A DNA stretch of 64,000 bases from an uncultured Actinomycetes bacterium (GTDB taxonomy: Bacteria; Actinomycetota; Actinomycetes; Nanopelagicales; Nanopelagicaceae): the NCBI GenBank assembly GCA_903836945.1, contig CAILSO010000019.1, positions 1-64,000 on the forward strand, read 5' to 3'. Shown one piece after another: positions 26,329 through 35,057 of this stretch. Below the pieces are notes generated by a model. The model searched no databases, was not told where the DNA came from, and saw only the letters and a list, made by a program, of their open reading frames with translations. The first letter of the stretch is position 1, and each line of letters opens with the position of its first letter. Made by a program: the position numbers and the translations under genes.

Positions 26329-27672
26329 ATGAACTTGGATTCAGTATTCACGCCCGGCCTTGTGGCTGCTCAACAACCACAATGGCCCGGCGGTCCTGAT
26401 GGCGAGCCTGTAACTAAGGCAGTTAATACTTTAAAGAAGTTGCCACCTTTAGTATTTGCCGGCGAATGCGACAATTTGAAGGAACGAATTGCAGAGGCGC
26501 AAGAGGGAAGAGCATTCTGGTTACAGGGCGGAGATTGTGCCGAAACTTTTGCTGCCGCTACTGCAGATTCCATTCGCGATCGCATCAAGACCATTCTTCA
26601 AATGGCTGCAGTGCTGCAATATTTTGCCTCTTTGCCTGTAATCAAAGTCGGTCGCATGGCTGGTCAATTTGCCAAGCCGCGTAGCAAGGATGACGAGACC
26701 CGCGGGGATGTAACACTTCCGGCCTATCGCGGTGATGCCGTTAATGATCTTGAATTCACACTTGAAGCAAGAACTCCAAATCCAGATCGATTGGTGCAGG
26801 TTTATCACACATCTGCTGCAACTCTGAACTTGGTTCGAGCATTTACTCAAGGTGGATTTGCAGATCTTCGTCAGGTTCATGAATGGAATAAGGGATTTGC
26901 AAAGGATCCACGCTTTGCAACGCAATACGAACAAATGGCAACCGAACTTGGCCGCGCTCTTGATTTCATGGCTTCAGCTGGCGTTGACCCAGAAGCATTT
27001 AAGACCGTTGATTTTTACTCTTCCCACGAAGCGTTGATTTTGGAATATGAAAAGGCGCTAACGCGTATCGATTCTCGCACCGGACTTCCATATGACGTTT
27101 CAGGACACTTTGTCTGGATCGGTGAACGCACTCGCCAACTAGATGGTGCACATATGGATTTTGCCGCAAAGATTCAAAACCCAATTGGTATAAAGCTGGG
27201 ACCTAAAACTAGTCCGGAAGATGCCTTAGCGTTAATTGCAAAGCTAAATCCAAATAATGAACCTGGTCGATTAACTTTAATTACCCGAATGGGCGCTGGT
27301 GCTATCCGCGAGAAGTTGCCACCACTAGTAAAGGCGATCACAGATTCAGGAGCAAAGGTGCTTTGGGTCTGCGATCCGATGCATGGAAATACTTATGAAG
27401 CGCCATCAGGTTATAAGACCCGTAAATTTGATGATGTTCTAGATGAAGTCCGTGGCTTCTTTGAAGTTCACAAAGCACTTGGAACACATCCCGGAGGAAT
27501 TCATATTGAATTGACTGGCGATGATGTAACTGAATGCGTTGGCGGCGGCGAGATGATCTCAGAAGAAGATCTAGCTACGCGCTATGAGACTGCCTGCGAT
27601 CCACGGTTAAACCATACGCAATCTCTAGAATTAGCTTTCCTCGTTGCGCAAATGCTTCGCGACCGTAAATAA
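26329..27672 (+). CDS. aroG: 3-deoxy-7-phosphoheptulonate (DAHP) synthase, class II
   Basis: First enzyme of the shikimate pathway: joins phosphoenolpyruvate and erythrose 4-phosphate. The 447-residue sequence is the plant/actinobacterial class II type. Metal and substrate segments are GGDCAETFA (Cys, about 69), KVGRMAGQFAKPRS (about 105), GERTRQLDGAH (about 265) and WVCDPMHGNT (about 345). Placement near pknL, a prenyl synthase and metF recalls the Mycobacterium aroG-pknL-idsA2 neighbourhood. A TAGGAT element seven bases before the ATG and an AAGGAT ribosome site overlap, so either start mode is possible. Confidence 0.95.
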   Translation: MNLDSVFTPGLVAAQQPQWPGGPDGEPVTKAVNTLKKLPPLVFAGECDNLKERIAEAQEGRAFWLQGGDCAETFAAATADSIRDRIKTILQMAAVLQYFASLPVIKVGRMAGQFAKPRSKDDETRGDVTLPAYRGDAVNDLEFTLEARTPNPDRLVQVYHTSAATLNLVRAFTQGGFADLRQVHEWNKGFAKDPRFATQYEQMATELGRALDFMASAGVDPEAFKTVDFYSSHEALILEYEKALTRIDSRTGLPYDVSGHFVWIGERTRQLDGAHMDFAAKIQNPIGIKLGPKTSPEDALALIAKLNPNNEPGRLTLITRMGAGAIREKLPPLVKAITDSGAKVLWVCDPMHGNTYEAPSGYKTRKFDDVLDEVRGFFEVHKALGTHPGGIHIELTGDDVTECVGGGEMISEEDLATRYETACDPRLNHTQSLELAFLVAQMLRDRK

Positions 27673-27708
27673 TTTATTATAAATTATTGCCAAAGTAAGA
27701 GATTTCAA

Positions 27709-27714
27709 TAGAGT
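27709..27714 (+). promoter_or_regulatory. Leaderless -10 element of ogt
   Basis: TAGAGT, six bases (TGCCTT), ATG at 27721. No ribosome site is present. Confidence 0.6.
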
Positions 27715-27720
27715 TGCCTT

Positions 27721-28215
27721 ATGCTTTTAAAGAGTCAGTTAAAGACACCTGTAGGAAATCTTTTTTTAATCAGCGATGAACATATCTTGCTGGGCGCTGG
27801 ATTTCGAAGCTTCCAAGATTTGCAAAATCGAATGGATTCTGAAGATTTAAAACTCGAGATAAAAGTTGCAAAAAGTCTGCCAATTATTTCAGATTTGATC
27901 TCTGATTACTTCGATGGAGATTTATCTGCAATTAACGGAATCAAAGTTCGCCAACCAGGTGCCACCTTCTCGCAGGCAGCCTGGAAGGTGATGCGCAAAG
28001 TTCCGGCTGGAAAGACCTTGTCATACTCTGATTTAGCGCATCGAGCAGGTTCGCCAGATGCGGTACGAGCGGCTGGTAGTGCTTGTGCCAAGAACTTAAT
28101 TGCGCCAATAATTCCCTGCCACCGAATCGTTAAGACCGGGGGAGCACTCGGAAATTATGGTTATGGTTTAGAAGTAAAAGAGTGGTTACTTCGCCACGAG
28201 GGCGCGCTTAAGTAA
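27721..28215 (+). CDS. ogt: Methylated-DNA--protein-cysteine methyltransferase
   Basis: Repairs O6-alkylguanine by moving the alkyl group to its own cysteine. The acceptor is Cys133 in IIPCHRIVKTGGALGNYG; the DNA-binding helix with the Arg finger lies at about 105-125 (HRAGSPDAVRAAGSACAKN). Length 164 is normal for the single-domain enzyme. It probably uses a leaderless mRNA. Its last 30 bases overlap the converging aldolase gene. Confidence 0.94.
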   Translation: MLLKSQLKTPVGNLFLISDEHILLGAGFRSFQDLQNRMDSEDLKLEIKVAKSLPIISDLISDYFDGDLSAINGIKVRQPGATFSQAAWKVMRKVPAGKTLSYSDLAHRAGSPDAVRAAGSACAKNLIAPIIPCHRIVKTGGALGNYGYGLEVKEWLLRHEGALK

Positions 28216-29232
28216 TTTAGGAAGTACCGCAGTAACTTGATCAAGGTCATTATCGTTAAAATCTAGATGAGTGACTAGGCGAAGAAAATTTGGCCCAAGT
28301 GCGCTGGCAAGAATTCCTTCACTCTTTAATTGTAAGTTCAACTCACTTGCAGAGATATTTAAGGAAGTTAAATCTAGGGCCACGATATTTGTTTCAACCT
28401 CGGTGGGATCTACCGTTTTCGGCGCTGCTTCATGGCAGATCTTGGCTATAGCTTTAGCTCGCGCGTGGTCTTGCGCCAATCGTTCGATGTTATTGTCTAA
28501 GGCAAAGTCTGCGGCCGCTGCCAAAATTCCAATCTGTCGCATTCCGGCGCCATAACGCTTTCGCCATACTCGCGCTTTGGCGATGCGATCAGAAGTTGAG
28601 AGCATGATTGACCCAACAGGGGCGCCAAGGCCCTTCGAGAGGCAGACACTTATGGTGTCGAAATGTTTTCCATATTCACTTAGGCCAACTCCGGAGGCGA
28701 CATGCGCATTCCAAATTCGAGCGCCATCTAAGTGAAGTGCGATTCCGAGTTTTGCGCTTTCCGCCCTTAATTTTGCAATCTCATTTATATCTTGAACGCT
28801 TCCGCCACCAAAGTTATGAGTATTTTCTACCGCGATAGCGGTTGTTGAAACAAGATAAGGACCCGAATCCGGTTTTGCAATTTCCAGAGCATCATCGGCG
28901 CGCAAAATTCCATTGATCGCCGGCCAGGTTCGGGTAGTAATCCCGCTAAAGACCGCACCGGCGCCAAGTTCGGCGCGAACGATATGTGAATTTGTTTCAG
29001 TTATTAATTCTTCTCCCGGTGCAACCAGAGTTCTGATCGCTAATTGATTTGCTAGCGAACCAGTAGGAGCAAATAGGCCCGCCTCTTTGCCAAACATCTT
29101 TGCAACTCGAGATTCCAATGCATTAACAGTTGGGTCATCACCATAGACATCATCGCCAACCTCGGCCTTGGCCATAAATTCACGCATGGCTGTTGTGGGT
29201 TTAGTTACGGTATCGGAGCGAAGATCAATCAT
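28186..29232 (-). CDS. ltaE: Threonine aldolase family protein (beta-eliminating lyase)
   Basis: A 348-residue PLP enzyme that splits threonine or allo-threonine into glycine and acetaldehyde. The N-terminal family block MIDLRSDTVTKPT is intact; the PLP lysine is in VCLSKGLGAPVGS (about residue 200), and LHLDGARIWNA holds the Asp that binds the pyridine nitrogen. It is the last gene of a run nfo-EamA-ltaE with 4 and 8 base overlaps. The linked EamA transporter could handle an amino acid, but that is only a guess. Stereospecificity (L or D) is not readable. Confidence 0.88.
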   Translation of the reverse strand: MIDLRSDTVTKPTTAMREFMAKAEVGDDVYGDDPTVNALESRVAKMFGKEAGLFAPTGSLANQLAIRTLVAPGEELITETNSHIVRAELGAGAVFSGITTRTWPAINGILRADDALEIAKPDSGPYLVSTTAIAVENTHNFGGGSVQDINEIAKLRAESAKLGIALHLDGARIWNAHVASGVGLSEYGKHFDTISVCLSKGLGAPVGSIMLSTSDRIAKARVWRKRYGAGMRQIGILAAAADFALDNNIERLAQDHARAKAIAKICHEAAPKTVDPTEVETNIVALDLTSLNISASELNLQLKSEGILASALGPNFLRLVTHLDFNDNDLDQVTAVLPKLLKRALVAK

Positions 29233-30115
29233 GATAGGACTCTAAGGCATTAGCGGTTTGGGCTCTACGGTTGTCGAAGAGAATTATTAAATACATCGCT
29301 ATTAATACCAACAATCCACCTAGGGCGATTCGAGCAGTTAACTCCTCGTGCAAGATCCAGATTCCAAAGAGCGCGGCGAAGGGAACTTCCATTGTTAAAA
29401 CTACAGCGACAGTCGTTGCCCGCATAAATGATTGAGCCCAGGTCTGAACGATAAAAGCTAAGGCGGTTGCAAAGATGGCGGTGTAAATAATTGCCTGCCA
29501 GACGCCAGAATCCGGAGGGGTGTGGAAGCCACCTTTTAGACTTGATAAAAAGGTTAACAATGCGCAGGTGCCAAGTTGCAGCACGGTCAGTGCATAAGTA
29601 TCTAAATCTGAAGCCCATTCACCGAGGGCAACGATGTGAAGTGCGAATAGTAAGGCGCTCACTAGTACTAGTAATTCGCCAAATCCTATTGAAAATCCTT
29701 TAAAGGATAGGAGCGCAAGCCCCGCGGTGGCAATTGCTACCGAGAGCCATTCAAAGCGATTGATATTTTTCTTAAGAGCTATCGCCGCAACTAAAGGCGT
29801 TAGGACTACATAGAGACCAGTTATAAAACCAGTTTTACCGACTGTTGTGTGAGTTAACCCTAACGATTGAAAGATGTAACCCGACCCTAGAAAGAGTCCG
29901 ATCAAAGTCCCCTTTTTAAGAAAGGCCTTGTTGTACTGCTTTAAAACTCGAGGCCTGATGGCGATTAGCAGGAGTGTTGCAAAAATAAATCGCCATGCGA
30001 GGAATGAATAAACATCTAACCGTTGCAAAGTATCTTTCATAACAACGAAGGCGCTGCCCCAAATCGCGCCAACGCTGGTCATTAAAAGGGTAGAGAAAAG
30101 TTTCTGATTCTTCAC
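29225..30115 (-). CDS. EamA/DMT-family transporter
   Basis: A 296-residue ten-helix drug/metabolite transporter with two EamA repeats (about 8-138 and 152-285). Recognisable blocks are VGAIWGSAFVVMKDT at the start and ALAFIVQTWAQSFMRATT in the second half. The ATG overlaps the nfo stop by four bases, and its end overlaps ltaE by eight, so all three are translated together. Substrate unknown. It is not a close copy of the EamA gene at 21930. Confidence 0.87.
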   Translation of the reverse strand: MKNQKLFSTLLMTSVGAIWGSAFVVMKDTLQRLDVYSFLAWRFIFATLLLIAIRPRVLKQYNKAFLKKGTLIGLFLGSGYIFQSLGLTHTTVGKTGFITGLYVVLTPLVAAIALKKNINRFEWLSVAIATAGLALLSFKGFSIGFGELLVLVSALLFALHIVALGEWASDLDTYALTVLQLGTCALLTFLSSLKGGFHTPPDSGVWQAIIYTAIFATALAFIVQTWAQSFMRATTVAVVLTMEVPFAALFGIWILHEELTARIALGGLLVLIAMYLIILFDNRRAQTANALESYHD

Positions 30116-30972
30116 TTTATTTTGGCTCGCATTTTTTTGAGTAGGGCTACTTCACGGCCATGTTCAGGTTCCATACCCGGGGTCTCTAAAATCAGAGGAG
30201 CGTTAGCTACCGCTGGATGAGCCAATAACTCTTCAAAAGGTTTAATTCCAATTTCACCATCTCCCAGATTTTGGTGACGATCCTTAAGAGCGCCACAAAC
30301 ATCCATCGAGTCATTGGCGTGAATTAATTGAATACGTTCGATTCCAACAAGACTCACTAATAAATCAAGGGTCTGTGTCATTCCACCTTTTTTGGCGATG
30401 TCATGTCCAGCAGCAAATACATGGCAAGTATCTAGACAGACGCCAACTTTTGGATGCCATTCAAGGGCGTCGAAATACTTAGTTAGGTCATCTAACTTTT
30501 TTACAAGAGATTGTCCTTGCCCGGCCGTTGGCTCAAGTAATAACCAGGGATCTTCATCCGTTAACTTCTTAAGTACCGGCATCATTCCTTTATTAATCTG
30601 CTTCCAAGCTTTTTCAATATGTCCTTCATCGACCGCCGAGCCGGTATGGATTACAACGCCTTTTGAACCAATCTCACGACCACGCTTAAGTGAATAAGCG
30701 GTTGATGCCACGGAATTCTCATAAGTAGAGACCGTAGGCGATCCCAGATTTATAAGAAAAGGTGCATGGACATAAGTTTCAATATTTAGTTCTAGTGCTT
30801 TGCTTTTAAAGAGCTCATCGGCATCTCTATTAGGATCCGGCATAGCCCAGCCACGTGGATTGGAGGCGAAGACTTGAATCGCTTCTGCGCCGATCTCTTG
30901 AGCATAAGCAATTGAACGTTTTGCCATCCCACCACTGGTGGGAGTGTGAGCGCCTAATCTAGGAGTGGCCAT
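30112..30972 (-). CDS. nfo: Deoxyribonuclease IV (AP endonuclease, Nfo family)
   Basis: Cuts the backbone 5' of abasic sites in base-excision repair. A TIM-barrel enzyme of 286 residues with trinuclear zinc ligands: His in YVHAPFLINLGSP (about 68), VVIHTGS (about 108), Glu in LLLEPTAGQG (about 145), VCLDTCHVFAAGHD (about 178-190), IQLIHANDSMD (about 215) and LILETPGME (about 262). It has a leaderless promoter just after the pknL stop codon and heads the operon nfo-EamA-ltaE. Confidence 0.94.
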   Translation of the reverse strand: MATPRLGAHTPTSGGMAKRSIAYAQEIGAEAIQVFASNPRGWAMPDPNRDADELFKSKALELNIETYVHAPFLINLGSPTVSTYENSVASTAYSLKRGREIGSKGVVIHTGSAVDEGHIEKAWKQINKGMMPVLKKLTDEDPWLLLEPTAGQGQSLVKKLDDLTKYFDALEWHPKVGVCLDTCHVFAAGHDIAKKGGMTQTLDLLVSLVGIERIQLIHANDSMDVCGALKDRHQNLGDGEIGIKPFEELLAHPAVANAPLILETPGMEPEHGREVALLKKMRAKIK

Positions 30973-30978
30973 TGGCTC

Positions 30979-30984
30979 ACCCTA
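30979..30984 (-). promoter_or_regulatory. Leaderless -10 element of nfo
   Basis: Minus strand: TAGGGT, six bases (GAGCCA), ATG. It lies in the 18-base gap between pknL and nfo. Confidence 0.6.
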
Positions 30985-30990
30985 TCTAAA

Positions 30991-32877
30991 TTAACCTACG
31001 GTAATTGTGACAACAGAGCCAGGTTTGGCTTTTTTGCCAACAGCGGGCAGGACATTTGTCACGGTTGCTACTTTGGATTTACCTATTTTATGGATCTTCA
31101 CTTTAAAGCCAAGGTTTTCCAAAATGGTTGTGGCCTTAAGTTGTGTGAGTGAATATACATTTGGAATAAATACTGAACTCGGGCCTTTTGAAATAACAAT
31201 TGAGACCTTACTGCCTTTAGGTAATTGCCCCTGACCACTTGGATTTTGTGAAATCACATTTCCAACAGGAACACTTGGACTGTATTGATAGGTAGAGCTA
31301 ACAATTAATCCAGCGCTCGTTAGTTCATTTAGGGCTTGATCACCGGGCAGACCAACATAACTTGTAAGTGCGATCTGTTGAATTCCCTGGCTCACGACTA
31401 AATCAATAGCGGTATCTCGTCTTACGGGAGAGTCCATTGCCGGATTGGTAGAGATAACTAAACCAAGATCTAAAGTCGGGCTAAAACTTTGTGTAGTGCG
31501 ACCAACTTTTAGCCCGGCGCTTTGTAAAAGAGCTGTCGCTGAATCAAGAGTCAGGCCGGTAAGGCTCGGGACTTTTATGCGATCGGGACCTTTAGATATT
31601 TGTAGATGGACCACGCCATGTACTGCGACCTTGCCACCACCTGCCGGATTAGATCTAATCACAGTACCTACTGGAATATCTTCACTAAATACTTGATCGG
31701 TGGTGTCGGACTTAAGTCCAAAAGAGCTAAGCGCCTTAGTTGCTTGTGAAGTTGTCATACCAGCCAAAGAAGGAACTTGTATTTTTGCACCGCCGCCAAG
31801 GTTTTGATACAAACCAAGAAAAATTAGGAGCACAATCGTTAGCGCGATCAATCTATTGCGCTTAACTCGCCTAGAAGCTTTCCGCTTGATCTGGGTCGTA
31901 TTAGAAGTACGAGTTGGCTCTTTCATGGCTCGATTTTCCTTATCTGCTTTAATCTTAACTTTCTTTCGGGCACCAGCTTTTTCGCTGTGGAGAGGTAGGT
32001 CAAGCTCTAGACTCAATTGCCGGCGCTTTGGATCGATCCGTTGGGCAATAGCTTGGAATTCATCTTGCATTGAGATCGCATCTTTAAACCGCTTATCGGG
32101 GTTGCTGGCAGTTGCCTTCAATACAAAGGCATCTATTTCCGGTGGCAAATCACTTTTGATTGTTGAAGGGGCTGGAATATTTTCATTGACATGTTTGAGT
32201 GCGATCTGGATTGGCGAATCACCATCAAATGGTTTTTGCCCAGTGAGCATTTCAAATAACACAATGCCAAGTGCGTAGACATCGCTTCGAGCATCTGATA
32301 TCCCTCGCTGAACTTGTTCTGGCGATAGGTAGGAAACGCTTCCTAGAATCACACTAGATTCAGCAGTTAGAGTCGATCCAATATCGGCACCTCTGGCAAG
32401 GCCAAAATCTGCAACCTTTACTCTGCCATCTTTAGAAATCAAAATGTTCTCTGGTTTTATATCTCGATGAAGAATGCCCTTCTTATGTGCAGCCGCCATC
32501 GCGCTAAGAACTGGTGCGATGTATCGAAGCGCCTCGGTAACCGAAAGGGCGCCCTGTTCATTTAATAAATCTCGAAGCGTAAAGCCTTCAATCAACTCCA
32601 TCACAATGAAGATCGCTGGTGCGCCGCCGATATTCCAGCCTTGATCCTGAATGGCGACGATATTTGGGTGGGAGAGGGCCGCCGCAGCCTTTGCCTCTCT
32701 GATAAATCTATTAACAAAATCTTCATTGCTCGCTAGGTGCGAGTGCATTATCTTTACCGCAACCTGGCGGTCCAAGCGCAGGTCCATGGCGGAGTAGATA
32801 GTTGCCATACCTCCGGCCGCAACAACTTTTAATAGTTGATAGCGGTCATCGATAATTTCTCCGGTCAGATCTGACAC
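30991..32877 (-). CDS. Membrane Ser/Thr protein kinase with four PASTA domains (PknB/PknL type)
   Basis: A eukaryote-type receptor kinase of 628 residues. Cytoplasmic kinase domain at about 12-270: Gly loop VAAGGMATIYSA, Lys in VAVKIMH, catalytic loop HRDIKPENIL, DFGLARG and the APE-type SYLSPEQ. A basic linker leads to one membrane helix (about 340-360), then four PASTA repeats outside the cell that bind peptidoglycan fragments or lipid II. The position near aroG, a prenyl synthase and metF matches Mycobacterium pknL more than pknB, although PknL itself lacks PASTA repeats. GTG start with leaderless promoter. Confidence 0.93.
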   Translation of the reverse strand: MSDLTGEIIDDRYQLLKVVAAGGMATIYSAMDLRLDRQVAVKIMHSHLASNEDFVNRFIREAKAAAALSHPNIVAIQDQGWNIGGAPAIFIVMELIEGFTLRDLLNEQGALSVTEALRYIAPVLSAMAAAHKKGILHRDIKPENILISKDGRVKVADFGLARGADIGSTLTAESSVILGSVSYLSPEQVQRGISDARSDVYALGIVLFEMLTGQKPFDGDSPIQIALKHVNENIPAPSTIKSDLPPEIDAFVLKATASNPDKRFKDAISMQDEFQAIAQRIDPKRRQLSLELDLPLHSEKAGARKKVKIKADKENRAMKEPTRTSNTTQIKRKASRRVKRNRLIALTIVLLIFLGLYQNLGGGAKIQVPSLAGMTTSQATKALSSFGLKSDTTDQVFSEDIPVGTVIRSNPAGGGKVAVHGVVHLQISKGPDRIKVPSLTGLTLDSATALLQSAGLKVGRTTQSFSPTLDLGLVISTNPAMDSPVRRDTAIDLVVSQGIQQIALTSYVGLPGDQALNELTSAGLIVSSTYQYSPSVPVGNVISQNPSGQGQLPKGSKVSIVISKGPSSVFIPNVYSLTQLKATTILENLGFKVKIHKIGKSKVATVTNVLPAVGKKAKPGSVVTITVG

Positions 32878-32883
32878 GGCTAA

Positions 32884-32889
32884 ATCTTA
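32884..32889 (-). promoter_or_regulatory. Leaderless -10 element of the PASTA kinase gene
   Basis: Minus strand: TAAGAT, six bases (TTAGCC), GTG. The element overlaps the end of the upstream P-loop kinase gene, which stops at 32887. Confidence 0.6.
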
Positions 32890-33453
32890 GTTATCCGGCG
32901 CCCAACTTATGCGGTAATCGGCCGCCTCTCGCGTGCCTTCTTTTGCAAAGTGTTCGGTTTGCGCAACGATGAAACTATCCATGAACTTTGAAATTGCCAG
33001 GCCATCACGGTCAATCACCCGTCTAAGGCCTTCGGCAACCGGTATCTCAATCCATATTTTCAGCGCCGCCATCTCACGTGTTACCGATTGACCCGAGCCG
33101 ACACCTTCAAGAATTAAGAGAGTTGGAATTGGGTGGCTTTCTTCTGCGCCCAATTTATTTTTTTGCCAATCAAATTTAGAGATGCTCAGCATCGAGCCCT
33201 CTTTTATTTGATTAATAAGGGTTGCTAAATCATCACGAAGTGAATCTGTTAGAGCCAAATCCCATCCACGATATAGATCATCCATGTGGATGGTTAATGA
33301 ACCAGTTGCCGAATTGGTTAGCAACTCTTCCAACTGCCGGGCGAGAGTTGTCTTTCCGGCGCCTGCTGGGCCATCGATGGTGATGACCTGACAGGGTAGA
33401 TTTTTCTTCGCGGAGTTATTTAGTAATTCAAGAATTTCTAAGGCGTGCTTCAC
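32887..33453 (-). CDS. P-loop kinase-like ATP-binding protein (uridine kinase-like)
   Basis: A 188-residue cytoplasmic NTPase with a Walker A motif IDGPAGAGKTTLARQ (about 26-40), a candidate Asp-Asp pair in IHMDDLYRGWD (about 56) and LLILEGVGSG near 115, the pattern of nucleoside, nicotinamide riboside or pantothenate-like kinases. The substrate is unknown. It overlaps the 3' end of the thiamine transporter gene by 26 bases and is read with it from the TPP riboswitch, so a vitamin or its precursor as substrate is a fair hypothesis. GTG start. Confidence 0.75.
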   Translation of the reverse strand: MKHALEILELLNNSAKKNLPCQVITIDGPAGAGKTTLARQLEELLTNSATGSLTIHMDDLYRGWDLALTDSLRDDLATLINQIKEGSMLSISKFDWQKNKLGAEESHPIPTLLILEGVGSGQSVTREMAALKIWIEIPVAEGLRRVIDRDGLAISKFMDSFIVAQTEHFAKEGTREAADYRISWAPDN

Positions 33454-34024
33454 GCAACCACCTTCGCCAACCAGCTAGTGCTATTCCGACAAAAATTAAG
33501 TAAAGAATTGCGGTTAAGTAATTGCCGCCATGCCAGAACTGATAGGTATAGACCGCATCTACTACAAACCATAATGGCCAACTCTCATACTTTTCGACAA
33601 CCATCAAGACTTGGGCAATACAGCTTCCAACAAAACCAAAGGCGTCGGTTAGGGAAGCGGCGGCGCCAATATGTTTAAGGATTGGATAGAGCGAAAACCA
33701 GGCAACTACATAAGTAAGAGACCAAAATTGCATATGACGAGTCGATAATTTTGCTGGCTTGGCGCCAAGCTTTCCCCAACCAAACCAACCCCAGAATCCT
33801 CCTGCTACAAAGATGAATTGCAGGAGCGAGCTGGCGATATATTTTTGTTGAAAGAAGAGTAGCGCGTACAACAAGGAACTTACATTCCACCAAGGCCAGG
33901 TCTTGCGAGTTCCGAAAACGCCAAGTCCAACACCTATAACTGAAGTTACAAATGCAACGAACTCCAAATAAGTTAAGTGGTAATCCCAGAGAGTGATCAT
34001 CACTGCCAATAAATTGAAATGCAT
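33428..34024 (-). CDS. pnuT: PnuC-family vitamin transporter, probably thiamine (PnuT)
   Basis: A 198-residue membrane protein with about seven helices and the PnuC-family pattern: WPWWNVSSLLYALLFF (about 43-58), QFIFVAGGFWGWFGWG (about 70-85) and WPLWFVVDAVYTYQF near 150. PnuC proteins carry nicotinamide riboside, riboflavin (PnuX) or thiamine (PnuT) by facilitated diffusion, with trapping by phosphorylation. The TPP riboswitch directly in front identifies thiamine or a precursor as cargo. The ATG has an AAAGGGG ribosome site at the riboswitch 3' end. Confidence 0.9.
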   Translation of the reverse strand: MHFNLLAVMITLWDYHLTYLEFVAFVTSVIGVGLGVFGTRKTWPWWNVSSLLYALLFFQQKYIASSLLQFIFVAGGFWGWFGWGKLGAKPAKLSTRHMQFWSLTYVVAWFSLYPILKHIGAAASLTDAFGFVGSCIAQVLMVVEKYESWPLWFVVDAVYTYQFWHGGNYLTAILYLIFVGIALAGWRRWLREARLRNS

Positions 34025-34030
34025 TATTTA

Positions 34031-34115
34031 CCCCTTTCCAATTCGCATTACCGAACTGGTTCGACGGTCGATCTGAATCTCAGATCCTCTCAGCCAATTA
34101 ATCGGCTCCCGTTGG
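34031..34115 (-). promoter_or_regulatory. TPP (THI-box) riboswitch
   Basis: Read on the minus strand, the segment has the conserved THI parts in order: ACGGGAGCC, GGCTGAGAGGATCTGAG, GACCGTCGAACC, GTTCGGTAATGC and a final GAATTGGAAAGGGG. The last stem includes the ribosome site of pnuT, so control of translation start is likely. A TATCTT element near 34117-34126 could be the -10. TPP riboswitches switch thiamine genes off when the cofactor is plentiful. Confidence 0.92.
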
Positions 34116-34152
34116 TTGCAAAGATAGCAAACTTTTGAAGGTTATTTACTAG

Positions 34153-35052
34153 TTATCTAGCTGCCCGCGCTCTTAGATAAGCTGGAATAGCTACCTTGAT
34201 TCGGCGCCAAGTTGAAGTTTTAGCGCGCTTATCGAAAATTTCGAAATCAATTTTCTCCACCTCATCAACTATTCCGCAATAGAGCTCGCTGGCCGCCTCA
34301 ATGCAGGCTCTGCTCTCAGGAGCAAGGAGTGCGATTCCTGGGGTTGCCTCCTCTTGCAATTTTCGAACTCGAGCTATTTGAAACTCCAGCGCCTTACGAA
34401 TTTGCGAAGTTAAAACTCGCTCATGCAACATTTCAGAGGAGACGCCAAAGGAGGCTAATTCTTCAATTGGCAGATAAATTCGACCACGCTCGAGATCTTC
34501 ACCAACATCTCTAATGAAGTTTGCTAATTGGAAGGCAGTGCCAAGTTTCTCGGCGGCAACATAGGCTTCTTTTGAAGTTACGCCAAGGATTGGCAGCATC
34601 TGTAATCCAATGACACTGGCCGATCCGTAGACGTACTCCATTAGATCATCAAAGCTTTGATATTCCGATACCGTCAGATCCATCTCCATGGAGTGTAGAA
34701 AACTTTCAAAATATTCAATAGGAATTTGAAATCTTTGAACGGTGTCGACCAGAGCGCGACCAATGTGATCGCGGCTAATTCCTTTATTAATATCTGAAAG
34801 GAGCGCTTGCCCCCAATTTTTAAGGGCAACCGCCTTCTCTTCATCACTCAAGGTTGAAGAGAGGTCATCAACAATCTCATCGGCATATCTGGCAAAGCCA
34901 TAAAGCGCATGGACGTGTGGGCGCTTGGCCGGAGGTAGCAAGAGCGTTGCGAGGTAATAAGTCTTTCCATGAAGAGAGTTCAGTCTCTTGCACTCTTGAT
35001 ATGAAGCGCGAAGCTCCGGATCAGTTATTCCAGCAGCGGTTAATTCATCCAT
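34153..35052 (-). CDS. crtB: Phytoene synthase
   Basis: Joins two geranylgeranyl diphosphates into 15-cis-phytoene. The 299-residue squalene/phytoene-synthase protein has both acidic motifs that bind the diphosphates through Mg2+: DEIVDD (about 58-63) and NFIRDVGEDLERGRIYLP (about 178). YGFARYADE precedes the first. It follows crtI by five bases as the last gene of the crtE-crtI-crtB operon and may be loosely attached to the membrane. Confidence 0.95.
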   Translation of the reverse strand: MDELTAAGITDPELRASYQECKRLNSLHGKTYYLATLLLPPAKRPHVHALYGFARYADEIVDDLSSTLSDEEKAVALKNWGQALLSDINKGISRDHIGRALVDTVQRFQIPIEYFESFLHSMEMDLTVSEYQSFDDLMEYVYGSASVIGLQMLPILGVTSKEAYVAAEKLGTAFQLANFIRDVGEDLERGRIYLPIEELASFGVSSEMLHERVLTSQIRKALEFQIARVRKLQEEATPGIALLAPESRACIEAASELYCGIVDEVEKIDFEIFDKRAKTSTWRRIKVAIPAYLRARAAR

Positions 35053-35057
35053 TTTGG

